This document shows positions 44,522-53,459 of a DNA stretch of 64,000 nt, piece after piece. The position numbers and the translations under genes are program-made. The notes beneath the pieces are model-generated. The model had not been told where the DNA came from, did no database searches, and saw nothing but the letters and a program-made list of their open reading frames with translations. Origin of the DNA: Nannocystaceae bacterium (GTDB lineage Bacteria > Myxococcota_A > Polyangia > Nannocystales > Nannocystaceae); contig JAIBBS010000018.1 of the NCBI GenBank assembly GCA_019694555.1, forward strand, positions 1 to 64,000. Reading direction: 5' to 3'. Each line of letters begins with the position of its first letter. The stretch's first letter is position 1.

Positions 44522-45369
44522 TTGCGGGACTTGCCGCCGCCGGCATCCACGATGATGGGGATCCCGCTCTTGTCCGTGGGCACGAAGAAGTAGTTCGAGT
44601 CGCGGCTGTCGAAGGCCTTGAGCTGCAGGTAGCGCGGCGTCAAGGTGGCCTGGATCGCGTCCTGCGCCTCGGCCTGGGCCTTGCCGCGCAACACGATGGC
44701 CTGGGCCTCGCCCTCGGCCTCGATGCGGGTCGCATCGGCGCGGCCCTGCGCGGTGGTGCGCGCGATGTCGGCCTCGCGCGCCGCGATGTCGACCTCGTAC
44801 TTCTTCTGCTCCGACTGCTGCCGCGTCGCGATCTTGCGGGAGATCGCCTGCGTCACGGTGTCGTCGTAGTCGATGTGGCGGATCGCGATCTGGTCGATGT
44901 CGACGTGGATCTGGTTGGCGACCTCGGACAGCCGGTCGCGCACGGTCTTCTCGATGACCGGGCTCTCGGTGGCGAGGCTGTTGTGCAGGTGGTGCGAGAA
45001 CTCCGCGCGCACCAAGGTGATCAGGGCCGGGCCAATGCGCTTGTCGTAGTAGTCGCGGCCGATCTCGGTGTGCAGCTTGTACAGCTCGCTCGCACGCGGG
45101 TGGTAGGTGACGCTCACCGTCACCGGCACATGCAGGTTGTCCGAGGTCAGGCCGTGCACGACCTCGTCGCGGGTCTGCGCGGTCACGTCGTAGACGACGA
45201 GCTTGTTCCACGCCCACAGCGGGTAGTAGCCCGGGGCCAGGACGTCATCGCGGAACGCAGGCTTGCGGAACGCGCGATACTTCAGCGCCGCTTGACCAGG
45301 GCGCACGGTGTGGCCGCACGCGGGGACCGCCGCGGCGCACAACAGGAGGGCGAACAGAGAGCCACGCAT
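44518..45369 (-). CDS. SPFH/prohibitin-domain lipoprotein
   Basis: The protein is 283 residues from ATG 45369. The signal peptide ends AVPAC (Cys18), so the protein is predicted to be lipid-anchored instead of using the usual N-terminal TM helix. The SPFH domain is visible from PGQAALKYRAFRKPAF through YYPLWAWNKLVVYDVTAQTRDE, LTSDNLHVPVTVSVTYH and VIEKTVRDRLSEVANQIHVD. It is followed by a Lys/Glu/Ala coiled-coil (residues ~190-245) that would drive ring assembly. It organises membrane microdomains in homologues. It is translationally coupled to the thioesterase. Confidence 0.85.
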   Translation of the reverse strand: MRGSLFALLLCAAAVPACGHTVRPGQAALKYRAFRKPAFRDDVLAPGYYPLWAWNKLVVYDVTAQTRDEVVHGLTSDNLHVPVTVSVTYHPRASELYKLHTEIGRDYYDKRIGPALITLVRAEFSHHLHNSLATESPVIEKTVRDRLSEVANQIHVDIDQIAIRHIDYDDTVTQAISRKIATRQQSEQKKYEVDIAAREADIARTTAQGRADATRIEAEGEAQAIVLRGKAQAEAQDAIQATLTPRYLQLKAFDSRDSNYFFVPTDKSGIPIIVDAGGGKSRK

Positions 45370-45525
45370 GTCACTCGGTGTGCCACGATCCTCCGCGGCC
45401 GACCTCCGCAACCGGTGGCTCGGACCCCCGCGATCGCGGTACGACGCGTCGTTTCGACGCGAATGGCCGGGGCATGGCCGGTGCCGCCAAACCCGGCCCG
45501 CGCTTCGTGCGTTAATCGGCCGGCC

Positions 45526-48500
45526 ATGCTGCGCGCGCGCTCGTTGCCCCTGCTCGCCTCGCTCGCCCTGTCGTCCTGTGCGCGGCACGAAGATCGCCCG
45601 GCCCCAGAGGCGACCCCGGCTGCGGCCCCGGCAGGCACGACCGCGACCCCGGTGCCGCCGCGGGCCCGCGCGCCGATCGATGCGGTGTCGGAGGTCCGAC
45701 CCGCACCGCCGGAGATCGCACTGGCGTGGGTGCGACCCAACAGCTGCGCGTCCGCCGGACCGCTGTCGCTGACCGCGAGCGACGGCACCGGCCTGCGCCT
45801 GGCCGAGCTCGACGCGCACGCGGTCGTCGAGGGCCCGCTGGCCTACACCGAGCTGCGGCTGTCGTTCGACAATCCCGAGGCGCGCGTGCTCGAGGGCCGC
45901 TTCTCGATCCAGCTGCCACCGCGCGCGGCGCTCAGTCGCTTCGCGATGGCCATCGACGATCGCTGGCAGGAGGGCGAGGTGGTCGAGCGCCAGGCCGCGC
46001 GCGTGGCCTACGAGGACTTCCTGCACCGCAAGCAGGACCCCGCGCTGCTCGAAGGTGGCGCGGGCAACCGCTTCGAGGCGCGTGTGTTTCCGATCCCGGC
46101 CAAGGGTCGCAAGCAGCTGGTGATCGCGTGGTCGCAGGCGCTGCCGTCGGCGGCGGAGCCCTACGTGCTGCCGGTGTGCGGTCTGCCCGAGCTCGACGCG
46201 CTCGACGTCGAGGTGCTGGTGCGCGGCCCCGACGAGGCCAAGCCGTTGTTGCATCGCGTCGAGCTGCACGAGAAGCGCTACTCGCCCAAGCAGGACCTCG
46301 AGCTGCGCACCGGCAACAAGCCCGCGCCGATCCTCCGCGCCGGTGATCTCGCGGTCGCGCGCGTGACCGCGGCGGTCGAGGCCGGCAGCGAGTCGCTCGA
46401 CACGCTCGCGATCCTGTTCGACACCAGCGCGTCGCGGGCGCTCGACTACGAGGGACAGATCGAGCGCTTGCTCGCGCTGGTCGCCGAGCTCGGACGGCGA
46501 CGACCCGACACTGCGCTGACGGTGGTTGCGTTCGACCAGTCGGCGGAGACGATCTACAGCGGCCCCGCGGCGGGGTTCGGCGCCGGTCAGGCCGCGGCCC
46601 TGCGCGCGCGCGGACCGATGGGCGCCAGCGATCTCGGCGTCGGGCTCGCGGCGCTCGGTGCCGCACCGCGCGTCGTGTACGTCGGCGACGGCATCTTCAC
46701 CGCCGGTGCGGCCGAGCGCGGCGAGGCACTCGAGGCGCTGCGCACGGCGGCCAAGGCCCACGGCATCGAGCGCTTCGATGCGATCGTCGATGGTGGCCTG
46801 CAGGATCGTCCGCTGCTCGAGGATCTCGCGCGCGGCGAGCTGGCGCGCGACGGCGTCGTGCTCGATGCGCGCGTCAGCGCCGGTCACCTCGCGGATCGCA
46901 TCGAGAAGCCCACGCGCTCCGGGTTGCCCGTGTCCGTGGCCGGCGCGAGCTGGTGGTGGCCGCGCACGGTCGACGGCATCCAGCCCGGCGACGCGGTGCT
47001 GGTCTACGCGCAGCTGCCCGAGGACCGCGCGCTCGAGGTCACGCTCGGCGAGGCCGTGATGTCCGAGGAGGGCACGCCGGTGGCGAGCGCACCGCGACCG
47101 CTGCTGCAGCGCGCGGCCGCGGCGGCGAAGATCGAGGATCTGTCGGCGCAGCTGGCCGCGCTCGGCAGCGACGTCGGTGGCAGCCGCGGTGACGCGCTGC
47201 GGCAACAGATCGTCGATCTGTCGACCTCGCAGCGGGTGTTGTCGGACTACACCGCGTTGCTGGTGCTCGAGACCGAACAGGACTACGCGCGCTTCGGCAT
47301 CGAGCGCACCGCGATGGCCGACGTGCTCACGGTCGGTGCGAACGGCATCGAGCTGATCCGTCGCGGCGGACTGCCGGTGTCGATGGCCGACGGCGGCGAC
47401 AAGCAGAACAAGTGGGACGGCGACGAGCGGCTGTCCAACGAAGAGGCATCCAAGCGCAAGAGCGCGGTCGCCGAGCGTCCTGTGGTCGACGCGCCGATCG
47501 GCAACGCCGACGTGCCGACCACCGCGACCACCACCACCGGCGCCGACGCGCCCCCGCCGGCGCCGCCCGCCCGCCCGGGGGCGGCCCCGACCGAGGCGCC
47601 ACGGCCGGCGTCGCCGGTGCCCGAGCCGGCCCCGCGCGACGACGCACCGCGCTTCGATCGCGGCGAGAGCGGCGGGCGCATGGGCGGCGAGCGCCTCGAA
47701 GAAGATCGCTCGCGCGAGCAACCCAGCGAGGTGCTCGTGCCCTCGGATCCGTACGACGGCGAGCTCGCCGAGGTGATGAAGCAACTCGACGCCGGCAACC
47801 TCGATCGCGCGCTCGAGCTGGCCACGGCCTGGCGCGCGCGCGAGCCCGGCAACGTGCTCGCGTTGGTGGCGTTGGGCGAGGTGCTCGAGCGCAAGGGTGA
47901 CCTCGTCGGGGCCGCGCGCGCGTACGGCTCGATCATCGATCTGTTCCCCAGCCGCACCGATCTGCGCCGCATGGCCGGCGAGCGCCTCGAACGCCTCGGC
48001 GAGGCCGGGCTCCCGCTGGCGATCGACAGCTACGAGACCGCGGTGGCGCAGCGACCCGACCACCCCAGCAGCCACCGCCTGTTCGCCTACGCGCTGTTGC
48101 GTGCGGGTCGACACGAGGAGGCGTTCAACGCCATCGTCGCGGGGCTCGATCGCAGCTATCCCGAGGGTCGCTTCGCGCAGGTCGAACGGATCCTGCGCGA
48201 GGACCTGGGCCTCATCGGCGCGGCGTGGCTCGCGGCCGAGCCGACGCGCGAGCCCACCATCGTGCGCGTCGTGGGCGAGCACCACGCTGCGCTGGAGCAG
48301 CGGCCATCGTTGCGCTTCGTGCTCAACTGGGAGACCGACGCCAACGACGTCGACCTGCACGTGATCGACGGCAAGGGCAACCACGCGTTCTTCCGCCAGC
48401 GGCAGCTCGCCAGCGGCGGCGAGCTCTACGCCGACGTCACCACCGGCTACGGCCCCGAGTGCCTCGCGATCCCGGGTGAGGCGCGCGCGTTCCCCTACCA

Positions 48501-48681
48501 GGTGCGCGCGCACTACTACGCCCGCGGACCCATGGGCTACGGCATGGGCAAGCTCGAGGTCATCGAGCACGACGGCCACGGCAAGCTCAGCTTCCGCGAG
48601 CAACCCTTCGTGCTGATGAAGGACAACGCGTTCGTCGATCTGCTGAAGATCGAGCGCGAGGTCGTGACCAAGACGAAGTGA
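45526..48681 (+). CDS. VIT-vWA-TPR lipoprotein with DUF2135-like C-terminus
   Basis: The protein is 1051 residues from ATG 45526. The signal peptide ends LALSSC (lipobox). In order: a VIT domain (~70-195, AYTELRLSFDNPEARVLEGRF and RVFPIPAKGRKQLVIAWSQ); a von Willebrand A domain (~295-460) where the MIDAS loop reads LFDTSASRA, with Thr-Ser-Ala-Ser replacing the usual DxSxS; a Pro/Ala/Thr linker (~655-715); TPR-like repeats (~745-900); and a C-terminal beta domain (~930-1045, VLNWETDANDVDLHVIDGKGNHA) like DUF2135. This resembles inter-alpha-trypsin-inhibitor-type surface proteins found in myxobacteria. A role in adhesion or complex assembly is inferred. It is divergent from the SPFH gene. Confidence 0.87.
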   Translation: MLRARSLPLLASLALSSCARHEDRPAPEATPAAAPAGTTATPVPPRARAPIDAVSEVRPAPPEIALAWVRPNSCASAGPLSLTASDGTGLRLAELDAHAVVEGPLAYTELRLSFDNPEARVLEGRFSIQLPPRAALSRFAMAIDDRWQEGEVVERQAARVAYEDFLHRKQDPALLEGGAGNRFEARVFPIPAKGRKQLVIAWSQALPSAAEPYVLPVCGLPELDALDVEVLVRGPDEAKPLLHRVELHEKRYSPKQDLELRTGNKPAPILRAGDLAVARVTAAVEAGSESLDTLAILFDTSASRALDYEGQIERLLALVAELGRRRPDTALTVVAFDQSAETIYSGPAAGFGAGQAAALRARGPMGASDLGVGLAALGAAPRVVYVGDGIFTAGAAERGEALEALRTAAKAHGIERFDAIVDGGLQDRPLLEDLARGELARDGVVLDARVSAGHLADRIEKPTRSGLPVSVAGASWWWPRTVDGIQPGDAVLVYAQLPEDRALEVTLGEAVMSEEGTPVASAPRPLLQRAAAAAKIEDLSAQLAALGSDVGGSRGDALRQQIVDLSTSQRVLSDYTALLVLETEQDYARFGIERTAMADVLTVGANGIELIRRGGLPVSMADGGDKQNKWDGDERLSNEEASKRKSAVAERPVVDAPIGNADVPTTATTTTGADAPPPAPPARPGAAPTEAPRPASPVPEPAPRDDAPRFDRGESGGRMGGERLEEDRSREQPSEVLVPSDPYDGELAEVMKQLDAGNLDRALELATAWRAREPGNVLALVALGEVLERKGDLVGAARAYGSIIDLFPSRTDLRRMAGERLERLGEAGLPLAIDSYETAVAQRPDHPSSHRLFAYALLRAGRHEEAFNAIVAGLDRSYPEGRFAQVERILREDLGLIGAAWLAAEPTREPTIVRVVGEHHAALEQRPSLRFVLNWETDANDVDLHVIDGKGNHAFFRQRQLASGGELYADVTTGYGPECLAIPGEARAFPYQVRAHYYARGPMGYGMGKLEVIEHDGHGKLSFREQPFVLMKDNAFVDLLKIEREVVTKTK

Positions 48682-48708
48682 CGCGCGCGACGGCGGGCGG
48701 GCCGTGCG

Positions 48709-50184
48709 TCAGCCCGCTGGTTCGCATGCCGCGTTCTGCAGACCCCAGCCAGTCATGTCGGAGTACGTGTACGCGTAGCCGAGACCGCCGACGCTGTCGA
48801 TCTGCTCGGTCTCGGGATCGTAGCGAAACGCGTTGCCGGAGCTGGAGACGATCCAGACCTTGCCTGCCAGATCGACGCTGATGCCCTTGCCCATGAACGT
48901 CGGATCGTGCTCCTTCATCGGGATCGCGGGTCCGACCTCGAGCGTCGCGGTGTCGATCCAGGTGAAGCCGCCGCCCGCGGGCCAATCACCGTTGTAGGCG
49001 TAGTACGCGACCCACATCCGTCCCTGCTGGTCCTCTTGCAGACCCGACTGGCCCCACGCGAGTTGGTTCTGCGCCAGCGCCCAGGTCTCGGTGAGCGGAT
49101 CGAACACCGCAGCGCTCGTCGCTCCGACCAGGCCCGGGACGAGGTTGCTGTTCTGTGTCGAGTCGGAAGTCAGCCACGGCCGACCGAGGTGGTCGACGGT
49201 GATGCCGTAGGGCGCCACCGGGGCGGGCCAGATCGTGGTTTCGAGCGTCGCGCCGTCGATGCGCGCCAGCTTGTGAGATCCGGTCTGGTTGGTGATCCAG
49301 AAGTCGCCGTGGCTGTCGACCGCACCGCCATAGCCGCCGTAGCCGTCACACGGGAAGCCCTCGACCGCGACGGTATCGAGGATGCTGCCATCGTCGCCCG
49401 ACAGTCGGTGCGCCCAGATGTCCGTATCCGTCATGTATGCGCAGCCCGAGGTCCACACCCGTTCCTCGCGGTACTCGCAGGTCGACGGGTCGAGTGCGCC
49501 GGGCAGCCACGCGATCGGACGTTGCGTCGTGTAGCCGGGGAAATCGGTGTACCACGCGAGGCAATCGTCGGTGCCATACGGCAACACATCATCGGGACCG
49601 CTCGACGTCTGCAGCCCGGGCACGCCATTGGCGTTGGGGTCGCAGAACTCCGTGCGGGTCCAGAACGCCGCAACGCCGCCAGCGCGGTTGGCCACCGCCG
49701 CCATGCGGCCCGACAGGCTCACGGACGTCCGCGACGGGTTGCCGGCACTGTCGGCGCGCGTCACGTAGCGACCCTCCTCGACCATCGTCATGGTGTTGAT
49801 CTTGCTGACGGTGGAGGCCTCGCTGTTTGCGATCCAGATGTAGCTGAAGCCGAGCTCGGATCCGCACCCGCAGTCGACCACGTCGCCGCTGTCGCCGGCG
49901 CCGACGTCGTAGATCACGCCGCCGTCCGAGTCCGCAGCGGTGCCCACCGTGGTCGCGGCCGCGGTCGCGGTTGCGCTCGCGTCGGTGCTGCTGCTCTCGC
50001 TCGCGTCGGAGTCGGTCGCGGCCGACCCGCCCTCGTGGCTGTCGAAGCCGACGACCTCGGGGCCCACGCTGCAGGCCGTCGCGTACGCGAGGCTCGCGGC
50101 CCCCAAGCAACCGACGCATTGCCGCCGCGCAAGACGCTGCCGCGTGGGGTCCGATCGAAGGCGTCGCGTTGCCATCATTGGCAT
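48709..50184 (-). CDS. Beta-propeller (NHL/streptogramin-lyase-like) lipoprotein
   Basis: The protein is 491 residues from ATG 50184. A basic signal segment (RRLRSDPTRQRLARRQ) leads to a hydrophobic stretch ending YATAC (lipobox). After a Ser/Thr/Ala linker (to ~100), the body repeats four-strand blades with recurrent aromatic and Gly motifs: IWIANSEASTVSKINT, DFWITNQTGSHKLARIDG, PYGITVDHLGRPWLTSDS, MWVAYYAYNGDW, VWIVSSSGNAFRYDP. This is the NHL/Vgb-like propeller pattern. Paired Cys suggest extracellular folding. It follows the FecR-TPR gene by 37 bp, so it may be co-transcribed with that unit. Enzyme activity cannot be assigned. Confidence 0.82.
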   Translation of the reverse strand: MPMMATRRLRSDPTRQRLARRQCVGCLGAASLAYATACSVGPEVVGFDSHEGGSAATDSDASESSSTDASATATAAATTVGTAADSDGGVIYDVGAGDSGDVVDCGCGSELGFSYIWIANSEASTVSKINTMTMVEEGRYVTRADSAGNPSRTSVSLSGRMAAVANRAGGVAAFWTRTEFCDPNANGVPGLQTSSGPDDVLPYGTDDCLAWYTDFPGYTTQRPIAWLPGALDPSTCEYREERVWTSGCAYMTDTDIWAHRLSGDDGSILDTVAVEGFPCDGYGGYGGAVDSHGDFWITNQTGSHKLARIDGATLETTIWPAPVAPYGITVDHLGRPWLTSDSTQNSNLVPGLVGATSAAVFDPLTETWALAQNQLAWGQSGLQEDQQGRMWVAYYAYNGDWPAGGGFTWIDTATLEVGPAIPMKEHDPTFMGKGISVDLAGKVWIVSSSGNAFRYDPETEQIDSVGGLGYAYTYSDMTGWGLQNAACEPAG

Positions 50185-50221
50185 GGTGGTGCCCGGCTGC
50201 TCGGGTGGCCGGAACTTTTTT

Positions 50222-51571
50222 CTACTTGGTTTCGACGCCGAGCGCATCGAGGCGATCGAGCTCCTGCAGGCGCTCGCGCAGGCGCCGGTGCTCGCTCGCC
50301 CCCGCGTCGCGCAACACCGCCTCGATCGCGTCCCGCTCGCGTCGTCGATCGCCCAGCCGTGCGAACGCGCGGATCCGTCCGAGCTTCGCCTCGGTCGCCA
50401 ACGGTGCCGCGCCCAGGGCCAGATAGCGATCGTAGCTCCGCAGCGCCGCACGTGGCTTGCCCAGCTCGAGCTGGAGATCGCCCAGCGCGACCTGGACCGC
50501 GCGCGCCTCGGCGCTGCGCGGGTGGGTCTCGACCAGCTCCTCGTAGGTCTTCGCGGCGCGGCCGCGATCGCCGACCCGCAGCTGCTCGCGGGCGCGCGCG
50601 AGCAGCTTCGCTGCGGACTCGCGCGGCGCGGTCGTCGTCGCGGGATCGGCAGGGGGCGCGGCCTGCCCGGGCTCTGGTGTCGGTGCCGGCGCGACCACCA
50701 CGGGGGTCGTCGCGGGCACTGGTGCCGCCGCGACCGCGACCACCGGCGCTTCGACCTCGCCGAGCAGATGCAGCGTCGCCTCGCGATCGCGTGGGGGCAG
50801 GGGCTCGATCGCGATGTCGCCGCGCGTCACGATCGCACGCTGATCTCGGACCACAGAACGCCGCAGCGAACCCGCGGTCACAGCGACCTCCCCTTCGAGC
50901 ACCGTCGCGACCGCACCGCCCTCGGAGACGGCCACGCCGAAGATGGTACCGACCGCACGGACGTGCACGTCGCCCGCGGTCAGCGCGAAGCTCTCACCCT
51001 CGCGTTGGCTGGGCAGGCGCGCCACGACGGCGCCTTCGACGACGTCGACCACGCGCGCGCCGGCATCGAGCTCGCGCGCGACCACGCGTGCCCCGTTCGC
51101 GAGGCAGACCTCGACCGCGCCATCGAGCGCGATGCAGCCGCGAGCGCCGGCGAGTGCGATCGTCTCGCCCTCGGCGATCGTGTCTCCGACCGCGACGTCG
51201 CGACCTTCGACCTGCAACGCACCGTCGATGGTCGCGACCGTCGCGACCGCGGGGGCGCGTTGCAGCTGCGACCACGCCAGCACCAGCCCCGCGGCGGCTG
51301 CGAAGGCAGCAGCGGCGAGCCAGGGGCGATTGCGGGACGGCTTGCGTGGCGACGCGCTCACGCCCGGCTCGGTGGCCGCGAGTGCGCGCTCGACCAACGC
51401 GTCGAGCGCCGCGGCGTCGAGCGGCGCGTCGGCCTCGCGCCACAGCGCGGCCTCGACGCGACAGCTGGGCAACGCTTGCTCGAGCTGCTCGATCTCCGCG
51501 GCGGCCTCGACCGCATCGCCCAACGCCCGTCCATCGACGAGCGCTTCCCAACGCTCACGCTGCGGCGTCAT
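50222..51571 (-). CDS. FecR-domain protein with TPR repeats
   Basis: The protein is 449 residues from ATG 51571 in an ATGA overlap with the sigma gene. One TM helix (NRPWLAAAAFAAAAGLVLAW, residues ~81-100) separates a ~80-residue cytosolic part from the periplasmic part. A FecR-like beta domain (~110-260; VATIDGALQVEGRDVAVGDTI, RAVGTIFGVAVSEGGAVATVLEGEVAV) follows, then a Pro/Ala linker and TPR helices (~330-445). FecR proteins control ECF sigma factors across the inner membrane. The overlap with the sigma factor fits that role, though a clear anti-sigma zinc motif is absent. Confidence 0.87.
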   Translation of the reverse strand: MTPQRERWEALVDGRALGDAVEAAAEIEQLEQALPSCRVEAALWREADAPLDAAALDALVERALAATEPGVSASPRKPSRNRPWLAAAAFAAAAGLVLAWSQLQRAPAVATVATIDGALQVEGRDVAVGDTIAEGETIALAGARGCIALDGAVEVCLANGARVVARELDAGARVVDVVEGAVVARLPSQREGESFALTAGDVHVRAVGTIFGVAVSEGGAVATVLEGEVAVTAGSLRRSVVRDQRAIVTRGDIAIEPLPPRDREATLHLLGEVEAPVVAVAAAPVPATTPVVVAPAPTPEPGQAAPPADPATTTAPRESAAKLLARAREQLRVGDRGRAAKTYEELVETHPRSAEARAVQVALGDLQLELGKPRAALRSYDRYLALGAAPLATEAKLGRIRAFARLGDRRRERDAIEAVLRDAGASEHRRLRERLQELDRLDALGVETK

Positions 51572-52164
51572 GCATGCCTCCTTGCCTTCGTGCCGGCCAG
51601 CGCGAGGTCGCGCAGCAGCAGGCGGCGGACCTGCTTGCGCGCGACCAACAGTCGGTCCTTGATGGTGCCGATCGCCGCGCCCTGGTCCTCGGCGATCTCT
51701 CGCACCGAGTAGTCGAGCACGTGGTGTAACACCAGCAGCTCGCGCTGCTGTGGCGCGATGCGATCGAGGTAGTCGGCCAAGCGTCCCGCTGCGGTCGCGT
51801 CGATGGCGTCTTCGTCGAGCGCCGGGACGATTCGTTCGAGGTCGGCGTCGTCGTCGACGACGGCGATCCGCCGGCGCTCACGCGCGGCCTCGCGGAGCGC
51901 ATGCCGGACCGCGATGCGGTCGGCCCAACCCTCGAGGCTGCCGGTGCCCGCGAACCCGCTCGCGCTGCGCAGGATCTCGACCAGCGCGCCCTGGGCCGCG
52001 TCGTCCGCATCCGGGCGCGCGCGGAAGATCGCACGGCAGACCCTCGCGACGCGCGGCGCGACCCGGCGTGCGAGCGTCCGCCTCGCGTCGGCGTCACCGC
52101 GCGCGACCGCGGCCATCAGCGCGTGATCGCCCCCGGCAGGCAGCTGCTCGGCCACCGCTCGCAT
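51568..52164 (-). CDS. ECF-family RNA polymerase sigma factor
   Basis: The protein is 198 residues from ATG 52164. Region 2 is seen around AICRAxF-like helices into DADDAAQGALVEILRSASGF and LEGWADRIAVRHAL (residues ~50-95). Region 4 is RIAPQQRELLVLHHVLDYSVREIAEDQGAAIGTIKDRLLVARKQVRRLL (helix-turn-helix, ~135-185). No other sigma regions are present, as expected for ECF. It directly precedes and overlaps the FecR-TPR gene, so the pair is a sigma/regulator module. Its target promoters are unknown, but the downstream propeller lipoprotein may be among them. Confidence 0.9.
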   Translation of the reverse strand: MRAVAEQLPAGGDHALMAAVARGDADARRTLARRVAPRVARVCRAIFRARPDADDAAQGALVEILRSASGFAGTGSLEGWADRIAVRHALREAARERRRIAVVDDDADLERIVPALDEDAIDATAAGRLADYLDRIAPQQRELLVLHHVLDYSVREIAEDQGAAIGTIKDRLLVARKQVRRLLLRDLALAGTKARRHA

Positions 52165-52268
52165 CACGTCCTGGGCCTCAGTGGATCCGGGCGGTCGCAG
52201 TGGCCGGGATTTTCTCGCAACCGTGTCGCGCGTGGGGCCGCCCCTCGCGGTGGACGCAGCGCTTGCGG

Positions 52269-53321
52269 TCAGTGGGCGCGTCGGCGTCGCAGCGGTGGCT
52301 CGAACGCCAGCCCGAGCGTGACCACCGGACGCACTCGACGTGCGCGCACGAGGGTGTCGACGCCCCCGTCGCGAGACACCGCGTACGGGAACGCCGCGGG
52401 GAACGCGTCGAACCCCACGCCCAGCCGCGCGACCAACCACGACGGCGCTCGCACGCCGACGTGGACACGCGCGCCCACGCCTCCATCGACCCGCAGCGAG
52501 TCCCGCGCGACCAGCTCTGGGTCGCGGGACTCGCTGCGTGCAGAGATGATGTCGAGCAGGGCCAGCGCCTCGGCGTCGACCGCCAGGCGTCGGCGGCGAA
52601 GGCCGTAGCCGATCGCGAGCTCGAGCGGGTGTCGCCACAACTCGAGGGACAGCTGGGGATCGCGGACGCGGACCGGCGCCATCACGCGCGTGGACACGCC
52701 GAGCAGCACACCGATGGGCGCGCGGTAGCCCAGGCCCAGCTGCGCGCCGCTGTGCCACGCGACCTCGCGGGCCCACGACTCACCGACATAGGCCGCGAGG
52801 ACGCGCAGGCGATGCGGTGGTGGCACGCGCGCGGGCGGTGTCGGCTGGGTCGCGACCGCGGCATCGACACGCTGCACGTGTTCGAGCGCGATCGCGACGA
52901 AACCCGGCGGAACCGCCTCGCCGTCGGCGATCGCCGCGATTGCGCGTGCGATGATCACCGCCAGCATCTCGGCGCCGCCGGCCGGATCCACCGTCTCGAT
53001 GCGTCGCTCGAACAGCCTCGCCGAGGCGACCTCCAGCATCGCCATGCGCACGCCGTCCACGTCGCGGCGCAACCACACCACGATGTCGATCGCGGACGCC
53101 CGCGCGGCCGCCACGACCGCATCGACCGCCGCGCGATCGTGCTGCGGCGCGGGCTGTCCCGCCAGCGCCGCCGGGTTGCCGCGGAGCTGCACCGCGACGT
53201 CGACGGCCAACGCGGACTCGTCTGCGATCACGCCGACGCAGGGATCCGCGCAGCGCTGGGCATCGTCGTCGGCCGCGGGCGCGATCGCGGCGAGCAGGGC
53301 GAGCGACGGCAGCATCGTCAT
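52269..53321 (-). CDS. Exported protein, probable envelope component of the sigma/FecR unit
   Basis: The protein is 350 residues from ATG 53321. A short signal peptide (MLPSLALLAAIAPAAD) is followed by ~130 residues with alternating strands and helices, including a Cys pair (RCADPCVGVIADE). The C-terminal ~190 residues have alternating hydrophobic/polar strands ending in ...PVVTLGLAFEPPLRRRRAH, as in outer-membrane beta barrels. It ends 104 bp before the sigma factor on the same strand, so it is probably first in this unit and could be the sensor or a co-regulated envelope protein. No family is recognised. Confidence 0.7.
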   Translation of the reverse strand: MTMLPSLALLAAIAPAADDDAQRCADPCVGVIADESALAVDVAVQLRGNPAALAGQPAPQHDRAAVDAVVAAARASAIDIVVWLRRDVDGVRMAMLEVASARLFERRIETVDPAGGAEMLAVIIARAIAAIADGEAVPPGFVAIALEHVQRVDAAVATQPTPPARVPPPHRLRVLAAYVGESWAREVAWHSGAQLGLGYRAPIGVLLGVSTRVMAPVRVRDPQLSLELWRHPLELAIGYGLRRRRLAVDAEALALLDIISARSESRDPELVARDSLRVDGGVGARVHVGVRAPSWLVARLGVGFDAFPAAFPYAVSRDGGVDTLVRARRVRPVVTLGLAFEPPLRRRRAH

Positions 53322-53459
53322 GCTTGCCCGCTCATGCTCGTCGACTCGACGTCCACCCTGGTTCCCCCATCACGGTAGCACCGACGGGGTCGGCACAGAT
53401 CGGTTTCGCGGTGGCGCGCCTCGCCGCGGAGCGGCCGCTCGCGCGGTGACGCTGGCGCG

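Noticed and set aside
45370-48603. Reverse-strand open frame antisense to the VIT-vWA gene
   Set aside because: The composition is Arg/Ala/Gly/His-rich and has no recognisable domain; the forward gene has clear domains. Only the SPFH part below 45369 is kept.
50199-50225. Possible terminator with T-run after CCCG...CGGG
   Set aside because: The T-run is on the forward strand where no gene ends. On the reverse strand it lies just upstream of a start codon.
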